The notes beneath the pieces are model-generated. The model was given only the letters and a program-made list of their open reading frames with translations, did not search any database and was not told the origin of the DNA. A stretch of DNA of 64,000 bases, taken from positions 39,996 to 103,995 of the forward strand of contig NZ_JAMBNR010000019.1 in NCBI RefSeq assembly GCF_023715205.1, written 5' to 3'. The translations under genes and the position numbers were made by a program. Below are positions 16,877 to 24,571 of this stretch, in pieces; within the stretch, counting starts at the first letter, position 1; the number at the start of each line of letters is the position of its first letter. Source of the stretch: Mesobacillus maritimus. GTDB lineage: Bacteria; Bacillota; Bacilli; Bacillales; Cytobacillaceae.

Positions 16877-17894
16877 AAAGCAAAATCAAAACGATGAGGA
16901 ACTCTATCATTCTTTCTTAAATGAATCGATGGAAGACTATGAAGAAAGCTACAAAGTAACGGAAAAGAATCAAAAAAAGCTAATCAAAGCGGGTAGAAAT
17001 GATGCGCTTAAGACAAATATTATGATTAGCCTCGCTATTATTTTGCTCATCGTGCCAGTGCTGACTTTAAGCAGCTTTTTGTATTACGCGTTTGGCGGAA
17101 AGGCGAATCATCTTATTGAAATCGCGACAAAAACGATTTACGTAACGGAACCGAACATGAGCTTAGAAGAGATCGAGGTGGAGGAAGATATTGGCTTCTT
17201 TACGATGGATCTTACTTTTGATGTGTTTAAGCGGATTGGGCAAGAAGATTATCAAGCGGGCGAGTACTCAGTAGATTTTGCACTGGATCAGCCAAATTAT
17301 CCGGAGCGGGAAATGAAATTGGAGAAACCACTGCCCATTACGGCAGACATGGAGACGGACCTGCTTTATCACCCAGATGGCCCATATGGTGCAACCGTTT
17401 ACTCGGACTGGGAGATTCTCGATCATCTACCGGATGGAACCGTAGGAGAGGTTTATCTTTCTCTGAATCAATTAATGAAGCCAGAAGAACTTGAAAAACA
17501 GTTAGGGAACAATGTTGAAGTAAGATGGGTCGCTGTTGATACAGGATTCGAAGATAAGCCTTTATCTGAAGTAGATTATTCGGTTGCGCCCATCGGCTAT
17601 CCACTTCAAGTCGATAGCACCACTTGGTCACCATTTAATGGAAGGGAACAATCCAATGAGGAAGTTTTTCTAGATATATTAAAATTCTTGGCCAAGGATG
17701 AAAAAACAGCCGAGAGAGTATCGCGGGCAAGATCATTGGCTTTAGGAGAAAGAATTTCGTACATCGAGAAAAATGGGATCCAAGTCTATGGAGCCGTTGT
17801 CACCGGACCAACTCCGGAATTAAGAAAACTGAAGGAGCATGACTTGATTCATATCATGAAGGTGGGGGAAGTGAAGTTATGGAACTGGAAATGA
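16869..17894 (+). CDS. Membrane anti-sigma factor
   Basis: A 341-residue protein with an acidic cytoplasmic N-terminus (about 1-55, sigma-binding), one membrane helix (about 58-80, MISLAIILLIVPVLTLSSFL) and a long extracytoplasmic part. The layout matches the Sigma_reg_N / Sigma_reg_C anti-sigma factors of Bacillus, of which YhdL is similar in size. It would hold the ECF sigma inactive until an envelope signal is sensed. The eight-base overlap with the sigma gene implies coupled translation and balanced amounts. AGGAGGCAGG precedes its ATG. The signal is unknown. Confidence 0.82.
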   Translation: MDKKQNQNDEELYHSFLNESMEDYEESYKVTEKNQKKLIKAGRNDALKTNIMISLAIILLIVPVLTLSSFLYYAFGGKANHLIEIATKTIYVTEPNMSLEEIEVEEDIGFFTMDLTFDVFKRIGQEDYQAGEYSVDFALDQPNYPEREMKLEKPLPITADMETDLLYHPDGPYGATVYSDWEILDHLPDGTVGEVYLSLNQLMKPEELEKQLGNNVEVRWVAVDTGFEDKPLSEVDYSVAPIGYPLQVDSTTWSPFNGREQSNEEVFLDILKFLAKDEKTAERVSRARSLALGERISYIEKNGIQVYGAVVTGPTPELRKLKEHDLIHIMKVGEVKLWNWK

Positions 17895-18196
17895 GCAATA
17901 AGAACAAAGGAAAACAAAGAAAACTTCCAACTCTTTCGGGATTTTTATCCTTCGTTGTCGCACTTGTCGCACTCGCCGGGGTGAACCTGTCATTATTAAT
18001 GGATTTCGATGACTTTCCAAAAATGTTTCTGATCGATTTGCCGATTGTTGGTTTTTTCCTTGGGCTGCTTGGCTTGGTTACATCCAAAAGATCGAAGCTA
18101 TATGCACTTTGGGGAATTGGAATTAGTTTGTTTATACTCGTGTTTACATTTCTAATGATTGGTTTATCTTGGGTTGCAATTAATCCGAAGCCTTGA
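17879..18196 (+). CDS. Small membrane protein of the sigma operon (YhdK-like position)
   Basis: A 105-residue protein with three hydrophobic segments (about 18-40, 50-66 and 76-98), basic N-terminus and short tail. It overlaps the anti-sigma gene by 16 bases and so is in the same operon. Its position and size correspond to YhdK, which supports the anti-sigma protein in B. subtilis; this is inferred from order, not from clear sequence identity. The ATG at 17879 follows GGTGGGGGAAG; ATG 17891 is an alternative. Confidence 0.72.
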   Translation: MELEMSNKNKGKQRKLPTLSGFLSFVVALVALAGVNLSLLMDFDDFPKMFLIDLPIVGFFLGLLGLVTSKRSKLYALWGIGISLFILVFTFLMIGLSWVAINPKP

Positions 18197-18498
18197 TTTG
18201 GTGGTTTGATAATAAAGCTAGGAATTTCGGAAGGTTTTATACTAGAATCATCCAAATTAGAAGATGAGAGATGCTGGGAATCAACGCAGCATTTTTAATG
18301 AAAATGAACTGGTCGCTTTTATTTTCTCAATCGTTTATAAAATCGAGTTGTGTTTGGGAAATTAAGGTAGGATAATAGAATGGTTGACTTATTGTTGGAA
18401 AATTAGAGACTCTTCTAATGCAATTCCATACATGAAATGATGATAAAGGTTTAGATGAATATATACGCAAGAAATAATACAATCAAAGGTGAGATGAT
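18197..18498. other. Intergenic region with weak terminator
   Basis: The only structure is a six-base stem ATGCTG/CAGCAT (18271-18292) followed by TTTTT, a plausible weak terminator for the sigma operon. No gene was seen in the rest. Confidence 0.4.
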
Positions 18499-18909
18499 AT
18501 GAAAACCATTACGACGATAAAGATCCATCCATCAATACGGGAACTTCTCGCGTTTACAACCTCAGGCTTTATGGTTGATGAGGAGTATGAAAAGTATTTG
18601 AAGATTACAAATCGAAAATTATACGCGTATGAATCTCAAGGGAAATTTGTTGGATGTATAGGGATTGAAATCGTTGGCTTTAATGAGTGCGTCATAAAAC
18701 ATATCGCTGTATCTCCAGAACAAAGAGGAAAAGGCATCGGTAGCAAAATGATTCAATCCCTTTCAGAACAATACCCATTCATCTCAGCTGAAACCGATAT
18801 AGAGGCAGTGGATTTTTACCGAAAATATGGTTTCGCAATAACAAGTTTGGGCGAAAAATATCCAGGTGTAGAACGTTTTTTATGTGAATATGAAGGACGC
18901 TATCAATGA
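18499..18909 (+). CDS. GNAT-family N-acetyltransferase
   Basis: A 136-residue acetyltransferase. VIKHIAVSPEQRGKGIGSKM (about residues 68-87) is the acetyl-CoA-binding motif A with the R-G-x-G-x-G/S loop, and AVDFYRKYGFAI is motif B. GGTGAGATGAT precedes the ATG. It overlaps the following gene by four bases (ATGA), indicating an operon with the BNR-repeat membrane protein. The substrate is unknown. Confidence 0.88.
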   Translation: MKTITTIKIHPSIRELLAFTTSGFMVDEEYEKYLKITNRKLYAYESQGKFVGCIGIEIVGFNECVIKHIAVSPEQRGKGIGSKMIQSLSEQYPFISAETDIEAVDFYRKYGFAITSLGEKYPGVERFLCEYEGRYQ

Positions 18910-20192
18910 AGAAAAAGAAGGTTGGAATAGTCATTATTTTACTATGTATGGTGATTCTTCTTGTTGTTAAGATGATAAATGAGGAAAAAGCAAATCCCAT
19001 ACCTGAGCCAGTCGAAGTTAATAAAACAGATATAAACAGCAAACTCCCTTATCCTTTGCAAGTAGAAGAATATGATCAAAAACCAGAAACCATTGCGTAC
19101 CGTATTTTGTTTGACTTGATGAAAAGTTTAGAGAGCGAAGGAAGTATTGACGGTGCAAACTATACGAGATTTACAAAGTTATCGGGAAATGAAAATTCGT
19201 TTACCGTTGCCGTCGTTTTCAATGTGCAGTTACCTGAGGAGACTCCAGAAATTGATTATGGTTGGGGAGAGATGGAGGATCACCGAGCCGTTCCTTCGAT
19301 TGTTTGGAAATTAACCATCAATAAGGGTGAAAACCGAACGTATACTTTAACTAAAATTGAAAAAACAAATGATACACAAATAGGCTTACCGCCTGTCGAA
19401 TCGTTGGAAGACTATCAGAAGAACGCTGGAATTGATGCATCATTGGAAATCGTAGATTACGAGATTGATAATCACCAGTTAAAAGTTACTTATGACAATG
19501 GGCAAAATTGGGAGAGCGTTCCTGTTGCGGTCGAAGACTTAGTTCTTGATCATGCTCAACAGTTACAACAGGGCACCTTTGTGATCGGACCAGATAGGAC
19601 TGCATTTGTGCTGAACAAAGGATTGAGCGTTCTGATTAGTACTGATAAAGGGGAGTCTTGGAATGAAGTGTTGGTTTCAAATCAACTCCCTGCTATACGG
19701 TTGCAAATACTTGGATTCACGTCTGAACAAGATGGGTATCTCATCGTTACCGGTGATAAAACAATGAGCAGTGAGGCGAATTTTATTTTTAAAACCAATG
19801 ACGGTGGTCAGTCATGGTACAACGCCGGATCGGTTAATAACTATGATTTAGTCACAGATGGAGGATTCATCGACGATCAATTAGGGTTTGTCTCCTATGG
19901 TGAATATCGCTATGAATCAGAGCTTCCTGTTCCGAATTTATACCGTACGGCCGACGGTGGAGGAAACTGGGAACGCATAGAGGTACCGATTCCTGAAGAG
20001 TATTTAGGCTATTTTACCACCGCGGAAATTCCCACCTTCCAAGGAACGGGTGGAACTTTGTTAATCAATCAAGGTCCACAGGGAGATTATTTTGGCGGAA
20101 ACGTACTGGCAAAGTTTCACTCACAAGATCAAGGCAAAACATGGTCTTTTGCAGGGTTAGTTGATCCAGATGGGGTTCTGCTTCCGAAGTAA
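18906..20192 (+). CDS. Membrane-anchored BNR/Asp-box repeat protein
   Basis: A 428-residue protein with one N-terminal membrane helix (VGIVIILLCMVILLVVKM), so the rest lies outside the membrane. The C-terminal half contains four Asp-box turns of the S/T-x-D-x-G-x-x-W type: STDKGESW, TNDGGQSW, TADGGGNW and SQDQGKTW, spaced as in sialidase-like beta-propellers. No sialidase arginine triad is evident, so a structural or binding role is likelier than hydrolysis. It is co-transcribed with the acetyltransferase before it. Confidence 0.82.
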   Translation: MKKKKVGIVIILLCMVILLVVKMINEEKANPIPEPVEVNKTDINSKLPYPLQVEEYDQKPETIAYRILFDLMKSLESEGSIDGANYTRFTKLSGNENSFTVAVVFNVQLPEETPEIDYGWGEMEDHRAVPSIVWKLTINKGENRTYTLTKIEKTNDTQIGLPPVESLEDYQKNAGIDASLEIVDYEIDNHQLKVTYDNGQNWESVPVAVEDLVLDHAQQLQQGTFVIGPDRTAFVLNKGLSVLISTDKGESWNEVLVSNQLPAIRLQILGFTSEQDGYLIVTGDKTMSSEANFIFKTNDGGQSWYNAGSVNNYDLVTDGGFIDDQLGFVSYGEYRYESELPVPNLYRTADGGGNWERIEVPIPEEYLGYFTTAEIPTFQGTGGTLLINQGPQGDYFGGNVLAKFHSQDQGKTWSFAGLVDPDGVLLPK

Positions 20193-20304
20193 GTAAAATC
20201 TGTTCTTCAATGAACAATGCAGATTTTTCCATCCACAAATCCTAAATTATGGTAAAATAAACCTGAAGCATCTGTAAAAGTGAGCTTTTAAGCGGGATTT
20301 TAAA

Positions 20305-20394
20305 GTGGCAGCGATGCTTGCCTTCATTGGCAATATTTTTGCCGCCATTGCTGGAGCTTTAGCAATCAAAAAGAAAGATAATGACGACAAGTAA
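20305..20394 (+). CDS. Possible 29-residue hydrophobic peptide
   Basis: A short frame reading from GTG (or ATG at 20314): AMLAFIGNIFAAIAGALAIK then KKDNDDK. It would be one glycine/alanine-rich helix with a charged end, as in small membrane peptides. No clear ribosome site exists, which weakens the call. A hairpin terminator begins at its stop codon. It could be a gene remnant. Confidence 0.35.
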   Translation: MAAMLAFIGNIFAAIAGALAIKKKDNDDK

Positions 20395-20430
20395 GGTGCG
20401 TTGACCATAGAGGTTTTCGCACCTCTTTTT
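20392..20430 (+). terminator. Rho-independent terminator
   Basis: AGGTGCG pairs with CGCACCT (or the inner GAGGT with ACCTC), followed by CTTTTTATT. It directly follows the small hydrophobic frame. Confidence 0.65.
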
Positions 20431-20594
20431 ATTCTTGAAGAATAGGTATGCGGAATTCTGCTGATTTACCATAAGGCAAGGCGACACAGCATAATCCAAA
20501 GCAATTTGACAATAAATTTTTTATCATCTTGAACACTTCCCCAAATAAACGGATTACTGGTTACATTTGCAATCTAGCTACACCACTCGACTAA

Positions 20595-20765
20595 TTTTTT
20601 ACCAAATACTTAGATCTAAGAGACGCTGATTTAAGTGGAGCAAATTTATCAGAGGCACTTTTTCTAACACAATCCCAAATTAGTTCAGCAATAGGAGATG
20701 ATCATACAAAAATTCCTCCTTATTTAGAAAAGCCCAGCCACTGGATGAACAAAAACATCTCTTAA
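20595..20765 (+). pseudogene. Pentapeptide-repeat protein, C-terminal remnant
   Basis: A start-less frame after an in-frame TAA encodes LDLRDADLSGANLSEALFL, clear pentapeptide repeats (A-D-L-S-G, A-N-L-S-E), then TQSQISSAIGD and a tail ending PSHWMNKNIS. This matches the C-terminus of Bacillus pentapeptide-repeat proteins of about 200 residues. Nothing upstream supplies the missing N-terminus. The rest of the gap from 20193 to 21062 holds only the small peptide, its terminator and unrecognised sequence. Confidence 0.75.
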
Positions 20766-21062
20766 TTTCCATTTCAAAAGGAGCTTGTCGACCATGCTTC
20801 TTTTTATAATGGGAAAAATAATTCACATTCGGTGGATATTGAGATTTCTGTTCAGCATTTCATGTTCTCTTACGGCCACTTAAAACCTAATAAAAGATAC
20901 ATGACTATTTCAGTTTACACCTCTGTCTCACGTATTATGTAGGACAAAATTGAGTTGAGACGTTGTTTTTTTCCATTAACTCGCAGTTCAATAAATGAAA
21001 ATAAATTGATTCTTCTTAGGGAAACCTCTGACTAGGACTTAAAATGGATAAAGAGGTTTGTC

Positions 21063-21674
21063 ATGAGAAAAAACCGAAAAATGCGTAATCGGCATATTAT
21101 GTTAATCCTAAGCGTGATTTTCTTAGCCATCTTCAATCAATCCTGGCGTGAGATCCCTAAATATTATAAAAACATGGCTTTTGTTAGTTCATTTAATATC
21201 ATTTATTATTTTCTGTGTAAACGGCATTTGGTTTGGGAGTTCATTCCTGCGGGTATAAACTGGATGCTTATTCGAGTACTTCATACACTATTCGTGTCGC
21301 CCTTATTGGTGCTCGTCTTTTTAAGCAAAATGCCAACTACACTGTCTAAACAGTTAGTTCACTTTATTAAATGGATCCTAATCTGCACGGGTTTTGAATA
21401 TTTGATTCACAAGAAACGCTTAATTCTTTACGCACATGGTTGGAATATTTTATGGTCAGGGATCTTATTCGGAAAGATGTTTTTGTACAGTCATTTATTT
21501 ACGAACCGCCCTCTTTTGACGTTATGCTTATCGATGTGTTCAACCCTATTTTTTGTTTTAAAATTTCATGCGCCATTAAAAAGAAAGCACGTTTCGAGGT
21601 TCTTTTCACCTATCGTTGATTTGTACTACCATACCTTTTTGGAAGATTTATTTACAAGGAGAAAAACGTTATAA
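21063..21674 (+). CDS. Membrane protein, CBO0543-like family
   Basis: A 203-residue protein with about five hydrophobic segments. The pattern WEFIPAGINW early and LYAHGWNILWSGILFGKMF later is, from memory, that of the CBO0543 family of Bacillus and Clostridium membrane proteins, whose role is unknown. It is somewhat longer than the usual 150-180 residues, with a basic N-terminus (MRKNRKMRNR). GAGGTTTGTC precedes the ATG. It appears to stand alone, with a terminator about 55 bp beyond its stop shared with the convergent Nudix gene. Confidence 0.65.
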   Translation: MRKNRKMRNRHIMLILSVIFLAIFNQSWREIPKYYKNMAFVSSFNIIYYFLCKRHLVWEFIPAGINWMLIRVLHTLFVSPLLVLVFLSKMPTTLSKQLVHFIKWILICTGFEYLIHKKRLILYAHGWNILWSGILFGKMFLYSHLFTNRPLLTLCLSMCSTLFFVLKFHAPLKRKHVSRFFSPIVDLYYHTFLEDLFTRRKTL

Positions 21675-21729
21675 CTCCGGCTTCAGAGAGAATATGAGAA
21701 TAATGGCGTTAGTAACTGCCTTGCCCACA

Positions 21730-21769
21730 AAAAAAATAGACTTCTCGCACGAACGAGAAGTCTATTTTT
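21730..21769. terminator. Bidirectional terminator
   Basis: AAAATAGACTTCTCG and CGAGAAGTCTATTTTT form a 15-bp stem between convergent genes. Its right side overlaps the last codons of the Nudix gene. Confidence 0.92.
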
Positions 21770-22160
21770 CATTGAATAATTGTTCGACAGCAGGGAGATC
21801 GGCTGGTGCCCATTGTAATGACTTTAAGTTTTCACGCTTAAGCCAGATAAGCTTTGAATGTTCAGTTGCTTTAGGATTCCCCTCAACGATTTTACATTTA
21901 ATCGATAGCAGCTGAATGATGAAGCTCTCGTACTCATGCGTGTGGTCGTTAAAAACTTCTGTGGCCGTGTTGATTGTACAGCCTAATTCCTCATAGATTT
22001 CACGCTTCAATGCGGAATAGATGTCTTCCTCTTTTTCTACCTTTCCACCTGGGAATTCCCACTTATTCGGCAGGGACATCTGGGGGGATCTTAGAGCACA
22101 CAGAATTTCATGTTGATCATTCTCAATAATGGCTGCGACTACTTTCAATTGTTTTTTCAT
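21762..22160 (-). CDS. Nudix hydrolase (MutT-like)
   Basis: About 132 residues. The Nudix box is intact: GGKVEKEEDIYSALKREIYE followed by ELG, giving the G-x5-E-x7-R-E-x2-E-E-x-G metal-binding signature. WEFPGGKVE and the short length place it with MutT/8-oxo-dGTP or CTP pyrophosphohydrolases that clean nucleotide pools. The start is the ATG at 22160, five bases after GGAGG; a longer frame to 22187 would begin inside a dispersed palindrome and is not credible. It is downstream of the BASS transporter on the same strand. Confidence 0.9.
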   Translation of the reverse strand: MKKQLKVVAAIIENDQHEILCALRSPQMSLPNKWEFPGGKVEKEEDIYSALKREIYEELGCTINTATEVFNDHTHEYESFIIQLLSIKCKIVEGNPKATEHSKLIWLKRENLKSLQWAPADLPAVEQLFNEK

Positions 22161-22170
22161 ACTAGCCTCC

Positions 22171-22205
22171 ATGGGACAGGGGGACACTCTCCTAATGTCT
22201 GCCCC
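22171..22205. repeat. Dispersed GGGACAG palindrome, copy D
   Basis: TGGGACAGGGGGACAC and TGTCTGCCCC in the 45-bp gap between the transporter stop and the Nudix start, a degraded member of the family. Confidence 0.6.
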
Positions 22206-23164
22206 TACATATACATACGCTTATTTTTATTCATAAATAGTAAAACTTGCGTAATCATCGCCAGAATTGGCAATTCCAATAATGGCCCGATGACCAAGGC
22301 CAAAGCAATCAAAGGTTGATCAGGAAAGGCGGTCATCGCAATGGCTAACGCAATTGGCGAATTTCTCGCTAGCGTTGTTAAGCTTAAGCTGGTTGTGTCG
22401 GCGGTCGGGAACTTCATCCATTGTCCAACTTTCTGACTCACAATGAAATTGATGATAAAAAATAACAAAATCGGAATCGTCATTTGCCACATGATTTCGA
22501 GGTTTTCAAGCAATAATTGCCCTTGTGAAGCAAACATTGCAACGATGGCAAAGCTTAGAAACAGAATCGGGAATATGCTGAGTTTTTCTAATAAATTTTC
22601 TCTAAGCTGCTCCTTGTTTCTTAACACCATTTTTGTTAAGAAAGCGAGAACAAACGGGATGAATAAAACAACGAAAATGCTTTCGACTAGAAACGAAAGT
22701 TCGATGATCCCCGTGGTTCCGCCAAAGATAAGCAGAAAAATAGGGAGCAAAATGACTTGTAAAATTAAATTCAGCGGCAAGATAGCCGTCGATAACGCCA
22801 CATTGCCTTTTGCAATTCCGGTAAAAATTAAGTACCAGTCCGTACATGGTGTCACCATAAGCATAATAAATCCAATCGATAAGGCTGCATTGTCTCCTAA
22901 GAATAGGAGGGATAATAGCCAAGCGAAAAGCGGTGTCCAGACAAAATTGATTAAGCCGGATGTGTAGGTAAACTTGATGTTTTTAAAAGCTTTCTTTATT
23001 TCTTCAAAAGGGATTTGTAAAAAAGTTATGTACAACATCCCAATTAATAAAGGAACAATGAAGCTTTCCGCGTTTATTCTTATCATTTCCGCTTGTCCTA
23101 AACCGATGCCAATGATGACCGCTAAAAAGATAATCAGCGTATATAGTTTTTCAAGTAAGTTCAT
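22205..23164 (-). CDS. BASS/arsenite-permease-like transporter
   Basis: A 319-residue protein with about ten helices. It belongs to the bile acid:sodium symporter / ACR3 superfamily: MVTPCTDWYLIFTGIAKGN matches the conserved segment around helix 4 in the branch annotated as arsenic resistance proteins, and ARNSPIALAIAM is the second-half repeat. The Cys in TPCTDW is where ACR3 places its essential arsenite-binding Cys, but there is no ArsR or ArsC nearby, so the substrate is open. The ribosome site is weak (TAGGTTATG). Confidence 0.82.
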   Translation of the reverse strand: MNLLEKLYTLIIFLAVIIGIGLGQAEMIRINAESFIVPLLIGMLYITFLQIPFEEIKKAFKNIKFTYTSGLINFVWTPLFAWLLSLLFLGDNAALSIGFIMLMVTPCTDWYLIFTGIAKGNVALSTAILPLNLILQVILLPIFLLIFGGTTGIIELSFLVESIFVVLFIPFVLAFLTKMVLRNKEQLRENLLEKLSIFPILFLSFAIVAMFASQGQLLLENLEIMWQMTIPILLFFIINFIVSQKVGQWMKFPTADTTSLSLTTLARNSPIALAIAMTAFPDQPLIALALVIGPLLELPILAMITQVLLFMNKNKRMYM

Positions 23165-23289
23165 TGTTTTTCATAACCTACCAAATAGTTTTTATTTCTA
23201 GGCCTTAGTTTATCATAGTTTGATTGAAAGGGGTGATGGTAACAGGAACCGAGTTTATTTACTGCCCATAGGAGGGAATCAGAAAGGGT

Positions 23290-23485
23290 TGATAAATAAG
23301 CGGAGAAATTTCTCTTAATTAGAAAGTGGCACGGAATATTGCTTAAATAGACGGACAAATTCCGGTATTGATTCAAAAATACTTGAAAATGGGTCATTTT
23401 TCTTTGCTTACTCGGAAAATATCCGCTTATAACCCAAGAACCGGGCTCTATTCTGGAGGTTAACCGGAAATCCTCCGCTTATATT
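23290..23485. repeat. Array of four CGGA...TCCG small palindromes
   Basis: Four related elements containing AGCGGAGAAATTTC, ACGGACAAATTCCG, TCGGAAAATATCCGC and CCGGAAATCCTCCGC, with CGG anchors at 23301, 23352, 23413 and 23465 (spacing 51, 61, 52). Several are flanked by CTTATA or TAAATA. It occupies most of the 524-bp gap between the transporter and the lipoprotein; the sequence differs from the other two arrays but the spacing is similar. The remainder to 23650 shows no gene. Confidence 0.65.
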
Positions 23486-23650
23486 TCTGTATCTATCAAA
23501 TTGAGGGGGAATGGTGGGGGACAATAGTTAATGCATCCTTACAGTAGGGATGCATTACACCAATAAACATGGAGTGTAGTTCACTCATTTTGTTGAGGTT
23601 TGTGATAGGGAACGGAACTTGTTTTCTCTTTACATTCTTTATCCAGATAT

Positions 23651-23687
23651 ACAAAACAACCTCCCACATCATGGTGAGAGGTTGTCG
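23651..23687 (-). terminator. Rho-independent terminator (lipoprotein)
   Basis: On the minus strand ACAACCTCTCACC pairs with TGGGAGGTTGT, followed by TTTGT. It lies just past the lipoprotein stop. Confidence 0.8.
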
Positions 23688-23688
23688 T

Positions 23689-24435
23689 TTAAAATTCAAT
23701 TTTGATTTTCTGGGCATCAGCGATTTTCTTCTGATTTTCATCAAATACATCGCTGGTTGTGATTTCGATCCATTCGAGTGATTTTTCTTGGTGATCTTGT
23801 TCATGTTCTTCTTCTTCGCCATGACCGTGATCGCGTTCGGATGCATTTATGATAAAGCCTAGATTCCCAAACTTTGTGCTGTTTCCTTCTAGTTCACCGT
23901 TTAACTCTTCAAGGTAAATGTCTTTTTCCCAATCCATTGTTTCGCCTGTACTTGTTTTCAGTAAGGCAATTGGCGCAAAATTCACAGTCTCAGAGGAGGT
24001 ATTTTTGATTTCAACGAACACTTTGGCAAAATCAAATTCCTCGTCATGGGTTAAGACATGAAAATAGTCAATCATACTATAATCAGGGCGCAAGTGAATC
24101 CATTTCATCTCTTTAACGGTCAATTCAATTGGTCCCACTTTATAGGTTTGGTTCACATCTTTATAGCCCTTTAATGTAGCTTCTCCTTTTTCATCTTCAT
24201 AACTTTGACCGACTTTTTTCAAGGTACGGTCGTCTGTTACTTGAGGGTTAGGCTGGTACTGATCGAACAGGTCTTGAGTTTCTTCCTGATTGGATTCATT
24301 TTCATTTTCTTTCGATGCGTTTTCTGATTCTGTTTGATCGCCAATACTTGCGTTATCTTCAGGGGTTCCGGGTGTGGCATTTGCGGAACAGCCTACCAGC
24401 AACATCAGAACCATAATAAATAGAAACTGCTTCAT
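23689..24435 (-). CDS. Lipoprotein with His/Glu-rich tail
   Basis: About 248 residues. A signal peptide MKQFLFIMVLMLLVGC ends in a lipobox, so the mature protein is anchored outside the membrane. An acidic Asn/Ser/Glu-rich linker (about 20-60) leads to a beta-rich domain (about 85-200) reminiscent of DUF4352-type lipoprotein domains. Near the C-terminus is DHGHGEEEEHEQDHQEK, a likely metal-binding stretch. ATG 24435 is preferred since GGGAGG lies nine bases upstream; the frame is open five codons further. It is downstream of the alkaline phosphatase but separated by a terminator. The function is unknown. Confidence 0.75.
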   Translation of the reverse strand: MKQFLFIMVLMLLVGCSANATPGTPEDNASIGDQTESENASKENENESNQEETQDLFDQYQPNPQVTDDRTLKKVGQSYEDEKGEATLKGYKDVNQTYKVGPIELTVKEMKWIHLRPDYSMIDYFHVLTHDEEFDFAKVFVEIKNTSSETVNFAPIALLKTSTGETMDWEKDIYLEELNGELEGNSTKFGNLGFIINASERDHGHGEEEEHEQDHQEKSLEWIEITTSDVFDENQKKIADAQKIKIEF

Positions 24436-24509
24436 GGTGAAACCTCCCATAGAAGTTCGTTTTAAAGGATCTTTTGGTTTAATAATAATCTCTACGAAAA
24501 CTGCTTTTT

Positions 24510-24552
24510 TAAAAAAGTACCCGTTCCTTTTATGGAAAGAAACGGGTCATCT
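24510..24552 (-). terminator. Rho-independent terminator (alkaline phosphatase)
   Basis: ACCCGTTTCTTTCC and AAGGAACGGGT pair on the minus strand and are followed by ACTTTTTT. It ends the alkaline phosphatase transcript before the lipoprotein gene. Confidence 0.88.
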
Positions 24553-24571
24553 AATCTGTTCGTGTTATTTT

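Noticed and set aside
20640..20770. Functional pentapeptide-repeat gene
   Set aside because: No start codon lies in frame before the repeats and a TAA precedes them, so only a remnant is supported.
23320..23345. TGGCACGGAATATTGC as a third sigma-54 promoter
   Set aside because: The GG and GC are 11 bases apart rather than the required 10, it is inside a repeat array, and no gene follows on the plus strand.
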